DNA from: Stereocaulon alpinum
Lineage: Eukaryota > Ascomycota > Lecanoromycetes > Lecanorales > Stereocaulaceae
Direction: 5' to 3'
Length of the DNA stretch: 22,121 nt
Assembly: GCA_018257865.1 (NCBI GenBank)
Contig: JAEUBA010000223.1
Coordinates: 1 to 22,121 of the forward strand
Of this stretch, positions 1 to 10,690 are shown piece by piece. Made by a program: the position numbers and the translations under genes. Position 1 is the stretch's first letter. Every line of letters starts with the position of its first letter. Below the pieces are notes generated by a model. That model saw only the letters and a program-made list of their open reading frames with translations. It was not told where the DNA came from and did no database searches.

Positions 1-590
1 TTTATATAAGTATAGGCCTCCTAGGCGGTATATATAGCTTCCCCCCTTTCTTATATCCTTAACTAGTAAACCACCGAATAGCTAAATCCGGTACTACTAC
101 GGATACTAATAAATACTACTAATTAGCGCTAATAACTTAAACCCTTATAGGACGGCTATATACCCTCTCCTCCCCCCCCCTTATATTAATATAGTAAAGG
201 TTAAAGAAAGTTATAAGGCGCTTAGCGCTATAATAAAGTTGAAGGATATAGAAGAATATAGTAGGGTCCTTAAGAGCTAAGTATAGTACGAAGGGCGTAT
301 ATTACAGTTAGTATTAGAAATAATATTATAAAGCGCTCGGTATAATATTAAAGAATATAGTTAAGAGTTACCGGTGTTAAGGAGGCCTAGGGTATAATCC
401 CTAAACTAAAAGTAATTATATCGTTAAGGATAAGCGGGAGTTTTTATCTAAGTACTATACTATAGTTTCTCTTATAGCTAGGAAAGGTATACTACGTATA
501 CTATCTACTAGTTTCATAAATAATATAATAGAACACCCTTATTAGTATATATAGATACTAGAATAGGCGTATAAACCAATTAATTAATTA
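1..590 (+). mobile_element. SINE-like element copy A, 3' half
   Basis: This is the 3' part of the 1.19-kb repeat that is complete at 14100-15288 and 20255-21443; base 1 corresponds to base 14701, so the 5' half lies outside the window. It matches the other copies almost without gaps and ends in a degraded CAAT tail (ccaattaattaatta at 576-590, against ccaatcaatcaat in B and C). It is the most mutated copy: nearly every CpA/TpG retained in B or C is TpA here. It joins LINE E directly, tail against the 3' side of ORF2, which suggests that it inserted into E. The expected target duplication upstream is off-window. Confidence 0.85.
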
Positions 591-3500
591 ACTACTTAAT
601 CCTAATCCTTTACCTTAAGCTCCTATAGGGCCTATTCTTCCTTTTCTAGTAATAGGGTTAAGCGTATTAGGCGCGCCCTTCCTCTCCTTCCCCGCAGTCT
701 CCTATAGATTAAGCGGTTACCTTCGATTATTAAGGGGTATACTCCCCTTAGTACCTAGTATCTTATAACTAGGGCGTCTAGATAGGTTTAGATAGGTATA
801 ATAACTACTTCCGCTTCTAAGACCTAGACTAGTATTACTTTATATACTCTAAGTACTATCTATAGGTAGTCGTTCTATATTATCGCGAGCGTCTTAATAT
901 ACTTTTCTACTACTCCTCGCCCCTTAGTAGGGGTATACTATATTAGAGTAGCGAATATAAGTATAGGTCTTACTACTATACTATATACCTTCCTATACTT
1001 CTTAAATATAGCTCCCTAAGTTAATCCTACTAAGTACTTAATCGCCTAGGCTTAAGTAGCAGCCTTTACCTTTACCTATACTATATATAGGCCCTAGCGG
1101 AGTTTAGTATTAATATATAGCCCTAAGACCCTAATACTTACTTCCGGCTTAACCTCTATATTACTAAATTATACTATCTCCTTTATATTAAACCTTTTAG
1201 GGGTATATAATAGATATACTAGTTTATATTTCTAAAGCGCGAACGTCGCCCTATATATTTTCGCCTACGTTTAGTAGAGCTTATAGGCCTATTCTAGCTA
1301 CCTATAGTTCGTTTCCGTTATCTTACTATATACTAGTAGGTATATATTATCTACGAATCCTCCTACCTATACTAGGATCTTTACCTTTAAGTATACTTTA
1401 ATTAGTAGCGTATTAAAGAAGAGGAATAGGATTAGTAATATTAGTAATCCCTATAGGATCCCTATTTCTACCGCCTTAACTAAATTAGTCCTACCCCTTA
1501 GAGTTATTAATATCGCTCTATCCTTAAGGAAGCTTATAGTCTACTAGATAATCCCCTTAGGGATTCCTTTTATCCTTAAGTTATAGAGTAGCCTTTTATA
1601 GGATATATTATCAAATACTCCTACTATATCTAGTAATAGTAAACTCGCTACGTTATCCTTACCTTAGTTCTATATTATATAGATTAAGTCTATAATAGTC
1701 TTTAAGGCTATTTCTACTAAATATCTCTTCCTACCTCCTATCTAATATTCTAGGAGTAGGTGATTTACTTTAGCTATTCTACTAAGTTATTTTACTATTA
1801 CTATCTCTAATACTTTCCTAAGTATATCTAGTAGTATAATAGGTTGATAGGCCTTAGGCTTAGAGTAATTAGTCTTCTTTAGCTTCTTTAGTATTACTAT
1901 ATTCGCTTCGCAGAACTTCTTTAGGTAGTATCTATAATCTAAGTACGCCTAAAATACCCTTTAAAAGGTCTCCCCTATTTCTATATATACTACTCTTAGG
2001 AACCTATTTAGGATTCCTAAAATCCCTAGGGCCTTATCTACTACTAGGTGCTAGATTATATCCCTTACCTCCTTTATAGTAATCTCGCTATCTATTATAA
2101 TAGGCTTTAAGTAATTAGCCCCCTTAATATCCGTTAGGTTTACTAGGGGTAGAGGCGGGAAGAGGACCCTCCTTAAGGCCTCTATCTTCCCTTTAAAGTC
2201 TATCGCTTTATTCCTATTCCCGTCTTTAATAGCTGGGAATTATAGTAGCTCTTTAGGGCGTATACTTCTTTCCCTTCCTTACTTAATAAGTTATTATACT
2301 CCTCCTAGCCTTAGCGATACTCTATAGACCCCCTCTTAAAAAGCTATTATCCTAGTCTTTTATAGGATAGTAACCTTTTTCCTTTTAGTCTAGTAGAGAG
2401 CCTCCTTAGTCTATATATTTCTACTATAGCGGTAGGCCTTAAGCGCTGCCTATAATACCTTAGTAACTCTTATATACGCCCCGTTCTAGTATAGTTTAGC
2501 TCCGGCGTAGGGTTCCTTAAATAGGATAGTATTCTCTATTACCTCCTATAGCGCAGCTATAAGCTTATTAATATATAGGTTAATTACTTCCTCTAAGTCT
2601 AATAAGTATCTACCTATAACCCTATTTAGGATCCTTATATATTTCCGGATCTCTTCGCTAGTCGCCTCTATCTCTATCCTTTTCTAAGCTCTCTTCTAGT
2701 ATACCTAGTACTCGCTCTAAGTCTATTCTAGCTCTATTATAATTAGTATATAATCTAACCCTATATTAAGGTCTTCTCTTACTCTATACCTCGCTATTAT
2801 ATTATACGCGCCTTCGGTTAGGAATATAAGGTTAATAGCGCTCTCTAAGCCCCTACTTTACTATATAACTAACTTCTCTAGTAGTCTAAGGACTATCCCC
2901 TTCTCTCCTACTACTTCTAGCAGCCTATTTACTATTATATAATATATAGCTCGTCCTAGGTTATTCTATTAGGGGTAGTATAGGTTAAAATCCCCTACTA
3001 TAATATATTCGCCTTCGCTTTCTAAGGCCTCCTTTAGCCTTAGGATAGTTATAGGGCTATCTACTAATATATAGCTTACTAGCGAAGGGTTATAGACGTT
3101 ATATACCTATACCCTCTCTACTATTAGCTCCTTAGTGTTTTCGTCCTTAGCGTTAGCGTTATTTTAGGTTCTCTTAGTCTAAATCTATAATAAGTATAAG
3201 TCGCCCTCCTAGTACTCTACCCCCTAGTCGTTAGGATCTATCCTTTTATTTATATAGAAGTATATTTTAGCCTCTAGGTCTCCCCTATAGGCTAGGTAGA
3301 ACCTACTTATACTCGTATTATATAAGGTTCTATTTATTAGGTTATATATAGGCTCTTAAATCGCTAATACGTCTATATCTTTTATATCTTTATTTTTAAG
3401 AAGTAGTACTATTACCGTATCCTTCTTCCTCTATATATTATACTATAGTATTTTTAGGTAGGGTATATTCCTTATTAGGTAAGGGCCGCTTAGATATTCT
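591..3500 (-). pseudogene. LINE E ORF2: endonuclease-reverse transcriptase relic
   Basis: The protein would nick target DNA and prime reverse transcription of LINE RNA on it. Reading down the minus strand, an endonuclease domain starts near 3470 (LKIL then a QEP-like motif). It has the GDFNL-Y-YP motif near 2975-2995 (ancestrally GDFNLHHP) and an SAIDLIFLT-like motif near 2800-2830. The reverse transcriptase follows at about 2100-1250: LLLLDIVGVFDN at about 1600-1640, a GIP-KG-like motif near 1555, and the catalytic box FVDN at 1346-1357. The second catalytic Asp of the expected FVDD has become Asn. Endonuclease and RT lie in the same register, so no net frameshift occurred over 1.6 kb. Damage is by stops at former Gln/Trp codons. 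The C-terminus is removed by copy A at about 591. Confidence 0.88.
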
Positions 3501-5109
3501 CCTATATTTAGGTAGTCTTAGTAGTCTTTACTACTCCTAAAGTCTACTTAAGGGTATTTATTAGACTAATCCTCTTTATAGATAGGGGCCGTTACCCTTA
3601 CTCCGCTTTAGAGAGGGTTATTAATTATCCCCTCTTTACTACCTCCTTAGTTCCTTTTTAGGGCTTATCTATTATATCCTTTAAGGCCTTCCTCTTCCCT
3701 TTAGAGATTACTTTACGCTACCCTTTTAAGCTAGTCCTTTTTAGTATTACTAGTATAGGCCCTACTAGGTATTACTTTAAGGTCTCTTTAAAGTATTTTA
3801 GCTTATACTTAATTCTCTACTTAGCCTTAGTATTCTCCTTCTATTAGATTAAGTAGGTTTTACTCTATACTAAGTACTCCCCTTTATATACTATATATTT
3901 AGGCTTGCTATCAGCTCTTTTTATATAGTTATTAGTTATATAGTTTTAGGTATATATTCTATAGTAGGTAGGGTATTTATACGCCTTAGTAATATATTTA
4001 TACCTATAGTAGTTAAAGTACTACTTAAGGGTAGCTTCTCTCTCCTAATAATTATAGAAGAGGAGGCTATTCTCTACTATTATTCCCTCTATAATAAGTT
4101 AGTTCGCTACCTTTAGGCTTAGGACTTTAATTATTATTATAGAGAATCTCTTCTCCCTCCTAAGCGCGTTTAGCTTTAATATAAATATAAGCTATTTAGC
4201 CTTTATTATCTCTAACTCTAAGTAGAGCTTCTTATTATCTTTTCTTAGGGTTTTAAAGATCCCCTATTAGTCCTTTATATCTATTATCTTTTCTACTTTA
4301 TAGATCGCTACTATTACTATCTTCTAAAGGACTTTTACTAACCTATAAAGTCTCCTTACTTACCTATTATCCTTCTCTAACTCCTCCCTAGCCTTTATTA
4401 AGGCTATCTAGAGAATAATATCCCCCCCTATAGTCCTCCTTACTATAATAATCTCCCCAGCTACTCCCCCTACTCCCCTAAATATTTATATTAGTTAGAG
4501 AAGGGTCGCTATAGCTATTTATATCTTTTCGCTAGTATTATTAATCCTAATCGTTACCTACTTCGCTTTCTTAATATCTTCTACCTTAGGTATAGCTAGG
4601 TAGATAGTATTTTAGCCCCTTTAGGCTATATAGGCTATATCCGCCTAGCTATTATTTACCCTTCTAGTTAGGTAGTCTTTACGCGTTAATTAGCTGCGGT
4701 ACTCCTTCGTAGTATATCTTTTAGCAGTATTCTCTTATATATACTCTATAATCCTTTCTACTATATTCTAGAAGAAGCTTTATATAGTCTTATTTATATT
4801 TACCTATAATATCCCTTAGACTTTCTCTATAAACTTTAGTAGCGCCTACTCCGTAGCCTTTATATACTATATTCTTTCTTTAATTCTTTCCCTACCTTAA
4901 GGGCCCTATAGATCTTTAGTAGGTTTCTACTATTATTACTATCGCCTTATTATCGCGTTAGGACGCGTTCCTTATCTACCTTTACTACTAATACCTCCCT
5001 TCTCTCCTCCCCCCCTATCTTATATTATTTTACTAGGTTCGTAACCTAGTATAATCGCTCGTCTAGCCTAGTAGGCCTATTCGCCCGTTATACTCGTTAT
5101 CGTCGCCAT
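3460..5109 (-). pseudogene. LINE E ORF1: gag-like RNA-binding protein relic
   Basis: An intact ATG at 5109-5107 begins MATITSITGE. The same register runs to a zinc-knuckle array at about 4025-3840. The first knuckle now reads Y-F-N-Y-x4-Y-x4-Y, exactly the CX2CX4HX4C spacing after RIP turned Cys (TGC/TGT) and His (CAC) codons into TAC/TAT. One or two further knuckle-like clusters follow (YRIYT, YIVYKGEYLV). Such ORF1 proteins coat LINE RNA in a ribonucleoprotein. The basic, Lys-rich tail runs to about 3460, where it appears to overlap the start of ORF2 in another register. The length of about 550 codons fits a fungal LINE ORF1. The end point is approximate. Confidence 0.8.
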
Positions 5110-5117
5110 CTTAATTT

Positions 5118-6540
5118 AGATAAAGATTTCAATTATACTAAAAGACTTATTAAAGGATAAAGTTATATTTAAGATCTATAAAGATATTAATAGCTATAAC
5201 TTATTTAAAAAAATAAATCTAAGATTACTAACCTTTTAAGAATAGATTTATATCCCTATAGGTACTTAAAGAGAAATTTTTAGGATTTACTATAAAGTAG
5301 AGAGCTCCGATAGATATTAAGGGATTAAGAAGATATTTAAGAAGATATCTTATAACTTCTATTTCCCTAGGATATAAAAATATATTAAGGATTATATTAA
5401 TAAATATAATATATATATTAGAACGAAGTATTCCTAATATAAGCCTTATAGAGAGTTGAAATCGCTAGTAATCTTAGATAGTCCGTAGAAAAGTATTATA
5501 TAGGATTTCGTTATTAAACTCCTAAAGTTAAAGGAACGACTAATAGGTATATATTATAATACGATCTTAGTAATTAATAACTACTTAACTAAGATAGCGT
5601 ATTTCGTACTATATAAGGAAGTATTAAACGCTAAAGATCTAGCGTACGCGTTTTTACGAATAGTAGTAGCTAACTATAGGCTTCCTAAAGAAATTATCTT
5701 AGATAGAGATAAGCTCTTCACCTCTAAGTTTTAGAGATTATTAATAGATATAATAGGAATTAAGGTAAAGATAAGTATAGTATTCTATCTATAGACTAAT
5801 AGTTAGATTAAACGAACTAATTAAATACTAGAGTAATATCTTCGGTATTATATTAACTACTAATAAGATAATTAGGTATCCTACCTACTAATAGCGTAGC
5901 TAGCTTATAATAGATTAATATCTAACCTAATAGGTATAATACTATTTTAAGCTAATTACGGGTTCGAACTATATATAACCTTATTACTAAAGGGAATTAA
6001 GCTAAAAGTATAAAGGGTAACTATTATTACTAAAGAAATAGTAAGAATCTATTAAGAATTATAGAAAGACTTATAGTTCCTAAGTAGCTACTTAGCGATA
6101 TATTATAATTAAAAATATTTAATAAGACCGAATATTTCTAAAGGGGATAGAGTATATCTCCTTTATAGAATTTTTAAAATTAATAGGCCTAGTAATAAGC
6201 TTAATTATATAAAGCTAGGACCGTTTTTAGTAAAAGAACGAAAAGGGGATATAAACTATATATTAGATCTCCTATAACTAATAAGGAAGTACCTAGTATT
6301 CTATATATTATTACTTAAGAAAGTAAACCCCGAAATACTACTAAGGACCGCACCGCTACTCTTAGATTAAAATAATAAGGAGTATAATATTAAGGAAATT
6401 TTAGATTATTAAATAATTAAAGGAAGGAAGAGGTATTTAATAAAGTAGTTAGACTATAATTAGTTAGAAAATATATAGGAATTACTATTTACGCTTAATT
6501 ACCTAAAGAAGCTAGAGTAGTTTTAGAAATAAAATCCGCA
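5118..6540 (+). pseudogene. G1 pol: integrase plus chromodomain relic
   Basis: The protein would insert element cDNA, and its chromodomain would steer it to marked chromatin. Visible in order: a zinc-binding HHCC region near 5310-5430 (Y-GIKKIFKKIS then YNIY, ancestrally H and CxxC). Next is the catalytic core with the first Asp in -DFVIKL at 5504-5506 and the second in LDRDKLFTS at 5702-5704. The TD-QTE-like block at about 5795-5815 has its Glu changed to Lys (AAA at 5810-5812). After a GPF-V-like C-terminal domain, a chromodomain runs at about 6380-6530 (EYNIKEILDY, KRYLIK*LDYN, then a LE*F end). Stops are all TAA/TAG from RIP. The start is set by the LINE E junction and is not a true start. 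Confidence 0.88.
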
Positions 6541-7069
6541 GTTAGGGGATCCTACTTAGAAAAGTTAATCTTACCTATATTAAAGGATAGGAGATTATTT
6601 AGGACTTTAGAAGTAGTAGCTTCCTTTTCCCTCTCCTCCTTTTCTAAGAACTTAATATTCCTTACCTCTTATTAGACTATTTTCGCTTAGTTCGCCTTAA
6701 TCCTTTAAATTTATTTCTATAGGCGAGAAAGCTTTATAAAAGCTTTATCCTCTTCGCTATATAACTTAGTACGCTATTCTTCTATCTATTTCTACTTAGA
6801 AACGTTAAGTAGAGATAGCTTATACTTATTACTACTATAAATATACTTAATATATTAGTTAGATACTTCCCTCGTATAATATAGAAGACCTAAGTTAGTA
6901 TATTATATATAAGAATATTTTAATAAGGAAGCTATCCTAAGTTTTAGGACTAACTAATAATAATAAGTAAGGGAGTTCGTTAGTTTCTTAATCCTTAGTA
7001 TAGGGAAGAAATATTTAGGTTATTAAGTTACTTTTAGGACGAAAATAACTAAATAAGGGGATTATATTA
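6541..7069 (+). other. G1 3' untranslated region and probable LTR
   Basis: About 530 bp without a convincing coding frame follow the G1 chromodomain. A purine-rich run (aaggataggaga, 6583-6594) precedes tatttaggac at about 6596. This could be a polypurine tract and an LTR start whose TG has been mutated to TA. No second LTR copy is in the window, so the boundaries cannot be proved. Confidence 0.4.
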
Positions 7070-7420
7070 TAGGTAACCCCGTAAGGTTATAGGTAAGGTA
7101 TATAATAGGGTTAGTAGGTAAAGGACTATTAGAAGAGGACCTAGTAATATAGGTAATCTAGGGTATATTAGGTAGATTATAGAGTAATATAGGAGATATA
7201 AGGCTAGATTACTTAGATTAGGCTAAGGCTTAGTATAATTAAGGTAAATATATAAGGAAGGGTTTTCCTTTAATAGAATATTTCTTATCTTCTTATATTT
7301 AACTTATATAATAGAGAGGAGTCTTAACTAAAGATAATTTAATAACTACCTATCTCTATTACCTTCTAGTGCTTAATATACTGTGTGATTTACCCGTAGG
7401 AGTTAAACCACCCCGTTATA
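7070..7420 (+). other. Probable G2 5' LTR and leader
   Basis: This non-coding stretch lies before the G2 gag frame. It starts near taggtaacccc (ancestrally perhaps tgggtaacccc) and contains a TATA-like aaatatataagg at 7246-7257 followed by AT-rich sequence, as in an LTR promoter. An unusual unmutated patch, ctgtgtgattta, lies at 7381-7392. The LTR ends and the primer-binding site cannot be fixed without the 3' LTR, which is outside the window. Confidence 0.35.
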
Positions 7421-8083
7421 CTATAACGCCTTCTAAGTTAAGTTTACCTACTTAGCGACTATTAGAAAGATTAGTACTTAGTAGTAGTTTAAGGATCTAT
7501 ATAAGAAAATCTCTCCCGCCTTAAAGAGAAGCGTCTATATAGAAAAGTATAAGATAAACGAGGACTATAGTACCTTAGATAAGTATCTTATAATCTTAGA
7601 TTAAAAGATATAAAATATTAGGTCTAAGGAAATAGTAAATAAGCCTTAGATAGGGATAGCCTTAGACCCCTATAGTATCCTTAAGATAAGTAGTTAGTAA
7701 CCCTCCTTACCTACCCCTATTTTAGCTCCCCGCTTAGATTACTAAGTCTCCTTTAGGAATACTATTTCTTACCCTTATCCTCCTTCTCTAATACTAGTAG
7801 TACTAGCTTCCCCTAAAATACCTACTAACTCGCTATATAATAACTATAGTAAAATTAGCTACTAGGCGAATAACTATCCCTAGAAGCGTAGCTAATAATC
7901 TCTTAAGAAGAAGATTTTAGAGATTATAGTTAGTAAGGAAATAGAGTCTAACGAGCTATTAGAAAACTCTTAGGCTATAGTAAAGTCTTTAGCTATAGTA
8001 GGAGCCCTAATCTATAGAAGGACTTATAATTTAACTTTTAGGCCCTTATTAGAGACTGCTAGTTCTTAGTTAATATAGAGCTA
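7420..8083 (+). pseudogene. G2 gag-like frame relic
   Basis: A frame rich in Lys, Ser and Pro runs from roughly 7420 to 8080. Segments such as SPALKRSVYIEKYKINEDY are followed by a Pro/Ser-rich stretch and then a Lys/Glu-rich one. Stops are TAA/TAG only. Its position between leader and pol suggests the structural capsid protein of G2. I do not recognise a capsid fold or a CCHC knuckle, so the gag call rests on position. The following pol frame is in the -1 register relative to this one, the usual gag-pol relation in many retroelements. The true start is not identified. Confidence 0.5.
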
Positions 8084-10435
8084 GGATATAATAGATCTTT
8101 CGTTAAAACCTATTTATATATTAATAGTAGAGCTAATATTTTTAGTATAATTAAAACCTTTCTTACCTTTACCCTTTCTAAGTCCTTTAGGATTCGCTTT
8201 ATTAAGCTTTCTAAGCTAATCGTCCTAACTAGCTATAATAGCTAAAGCGGCTCCCTAATTATAGTCGCTCTACTTCTTATAATAATAATTAATTATTATT
8301 ATATTAATTTTCTATTTTTAGTTATTAACTTAGGTTAGACTAATATTCTTATTAGTTAGAAATTCTTAAAGTACTATAATATTAAGTAAGTCTATATAAA
8401 AGGGAAGAATAGCCTTAAATAGCCTACTAATATAGCTATTTAATAATACTTTAATAAGAGGGTACTCCTCCCTATAACTTCGCTTAAGAAACTAATTTCC
8501 TTAGAGTACTAATAAGATACTAAGCGTTAGGATACTCTTTTTAAGGTAGATAAGTATTACTATAGCTAAGCTAGGCTTACCTCTATTAACCCTAAGCTTT
8601 TAATAAATCGCTAGATTAATACCTTATCCTAAAGCGTACTACCCTCTTTATAATTAGCTTTAGTTTCTCCCCCTTACTTAAGATTACCTAATTTATATAG
8701 CGGTAGGCTATCGAGTTTTATATAAGACTTAGAAAAATACCTCGCTAAGATAGAGGATACCCTCTAAGGGTTAGATATACTAGTTATATTAAATCTAAAG
8801 ACCTTACTAGTTAAGGCTTAACGCCCTAGCTGTAGCCCTTATAGGATAGATATCGCCCTAATTTCTACTATTATAATATCCTATTTCTACCTTAGTAAGA
8901 AGTCTAGGAGACTTCCTAATTCTAATACTTTTATCGCCTCTATATAGGATTTTAAAGGCGAAATTAACCGTAGAGTAGACTAATACTAGGAGTATCTTTT
9001 TCTTAAACTTACTATAGTAGATACTAACCTCTCTCCCTAAAAAGTACTTAAGATTAAATACTAGGCTAATAAGGACTTAGTAAAGGCTAAGCTTCTACTA
9101 TAATACTAAGAGTTTACCCCTCTCTTTTTATAAAGAGACTCTAATATATTATTTAATAGAAGACTAAGTATAGATTATAAAATTAAGCTTACTAGCCTAA
9201 ATACCTTAACCTTTAAGCCGCTATAAAAGATAACTAATAAGTAACTCTCTAAGGCTAAACGCTATATTATAGACTACCTCTATAAGGGATTTATCGAGCT
9301 ATCGAATATACTATATATAGCTTTAATACTCTTCGCTAGAAAGGAAGATAGTAGCTTATACTTCTACATTAACTTCTAAAAGCTTAATAACCTAACTAAG
9401 AAAGATCTATACCTACTCCCTCTAATAAATAAGATAATAGCTTAAATCTATAAGGCTAAAATCTTTATAAAGATTAATATTTAATAGGCGTTTTACTAGG
9501 TAAGGATCTATTAAGACTTAGAGGACCTTATTAGCTTCTATAGTTAATATAATACCTTTAAGTATAGGGTAATACTATTTAGGTTAACTAACGCCCTAGC
9601 TACCTTCTAGCGCTTTATTAATAATATTTTAATAGAGTATCTTAACGACTTCTACTTAGTATATATAGATAATATCCTAATCTACTCTAAGTCTATTATA
9701 GAGTATAAGATCTATATTAAAAAGATTATAGCTATCTTATAAGCTAATAACCTATAAGCGGATATTAAGAAGAGCGAGTTTAATATTAAGAAGACTAAGT
9801 TTCTTAGCTTCGTTATTAGAGTTAATAGTATTAAGGTAAATTTAAAGAAGGTTACTATTATTAAGACTTAGTAGTATATAAGTAATATATAAGGTATCTA
9901 AAGCTACCTAAGCTTCTATAACTTCTACTAAAGGTTTATTTAAGGGTATAGCTAGATTACTACTCCGCTTATCCGCCTAATAGCTAAAGATATACCCTTC
10001 TACTTTAATAACGCCTATCGCGATATATAGGACTCCCTCTATTAAGTACTCCTCTCTACCCCTATCCTTAAGTATTATAACCCCTATAAGGAAATCCGCC
10101 TTAAGACGGATTCCTTAGACGGTATAATTACTAGTATCTTATTATAGAAATATAAGGATAGCCTCTTCTACTTAGTAGGATACTTTTTAAAGATAATAGG
10201 GGATATAAAGCTAAATTACCTAATCTATAATAAGGAGTTACTCGCGATTTTCTACTCCTTCTAGTAGTATAAGCCGGAGCTTTTTAGAGCTTAGAAGTTA
10301 GTCTATATCTATACTAATTATAAAGTATTAGAATACTTTATAACTACTAAAGACCTTATAGCCTACTAAGCTCGCTAAGCTAAGTTCTTTACTAACTTCT
10401 ACTTTATAATTATATACCGTACGGGTATTACGAAT
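8084..10435 (+). pseudogene. G2 pol part 1: protease-like, RT and RNase H relic
   Basis: This is the first part of the G2 polyprotein. A protease-like region at about 8084-8390 contains RSFVKT and, further on, TNILIS*KFL (compare the ILIGRKFL-type motif of retropepsins); the catalytic triad is not clear. The RT lies at about 9330-9900: LYFYINF*KLNN, LYLLPLINKI, KINI**AFY, FRLTNALATF*RFINN, and the catalytic box YIDN at 9662-9673, where Asn (9671-9673) replaces the second Asp. RNase H follows at about 10070-10435: KEIRLKTDSLDG, YNKELLAI, YTNYKVLEYF, AR*AKFF, ending in YRTGITN. The frame continues without a break after the LINE D insertion at 13809. Stops are RIP-type. Confidence 0.9.
10423..10435. 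repeat. Target-site duplication of LINE D, left copy
   Basis: The 13-bp sequence gggtattacgaat recurs at 13796-13808, on the other side of LINE D. It encodes part of the G2 RNase H tail (GITN). Using only one copy keeps the G2 frame open across the insertion, so this is a genuine duplication and not chance similarity. Confidence 0.92.
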
Positions 10436-10690
10436 TGATTAATTGATTTATACGCCTATTCTAGTATCTATATATACTAATAAGGGTGTTCTTTTATATA
10501 ATTAGAAAATCTAGGGGGCTATAAGCCCTCTAGACGTAAAAGAAACCTTTTTTAGGGTTACCCCTTCTAGCTAAAAACTCTCGCTTATTAGCTTACCTAT
10601 TACTCTACTCCGCCTATCTAACCTTACTACTAGGCTCTATAATACTAGTAACTATAGTCTCCTTTACCCTACTAGGCCCTATAATACTCC
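10436..10690 (-). other. LINE D 3' UTR and tail
   Basis: This is the 3' untranslated end of the LINE. Bases 10436-10495 are the reverse complement of the 3' end of the SINE-like unit (compare 15232-15288), including the tail. Just inside lies an inverted repeat, ctagggggct / agccctctag, at 10511-10533 with a 3-nt loop and one mismatch. The shared terminal stretch is the natural candidate for recognition by the LINE reverse transcriptase; the hairpin is not shared with the SINE-like unit. Confidence 0.7.

Larger units (their letters stand above)
591..5117 (-). mobile_element. LINE copy E (non-LTR retrotransposon), ends lost
   Basis: This is a two-ORF LINE read on the minus strand: ORF1 with CCHC knuckles, then ORF2 with an apurinic-type endonuclease and reverse transcriptase. 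The arrangement resembles fungal Tad1-like LINEs (family knowledge; clade not tested). The low-coordinate end is cut by SINE-like copy A before the C-terminal zinc motif that copy D still has. The high-coordinate end stops about 8 bp before the ORF1 start codon, against G1 integrase sequence, so the 5' UTR and any 5' ribozyme are missing, as in a 5'-truncated insertion. Bases 597-2136 align with copy D at about 11321-12861. Confidence 0.88.
5118..7069 (+). mobile_element. Ty3/gypsy chromovirus G1, 3' part
   Basis: This is the 3' portion of an LTR retrotransposon: RNase H-integrase linker, integrase, chromodomain, then a non-coding stretch that probably holds its 3' LTR. Its upstream pol (RT, RNase H) is not in the window because LINE E is inserted at about 5111-5118. 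Its right limit is uncertain, since the G2 leader starts somewhere near 7070. G1 is clearly distinct in sequence from G2 and G3. Confidence 0.8.

Noticed and set aside
5107..5109. The intact ATG at 5109 as evidence for a functional LINE ORF1.
   Set aside because: In-frame TAG/TAA codons begin within about 10 codons and continue throughout, and the zinc-knuckle Cys and His codons are lost.
10511..10533. Inverted repeat in the LINE D 3' UTR as a transcription terminator or riboswitch.
   Set aside because: This is a single short hairpin with one mismatch in a eukaryotic element; there is no T-run logic or aptamer core, and it is not shared with the SINE-like tail. Noted only as a possible RNA structure.
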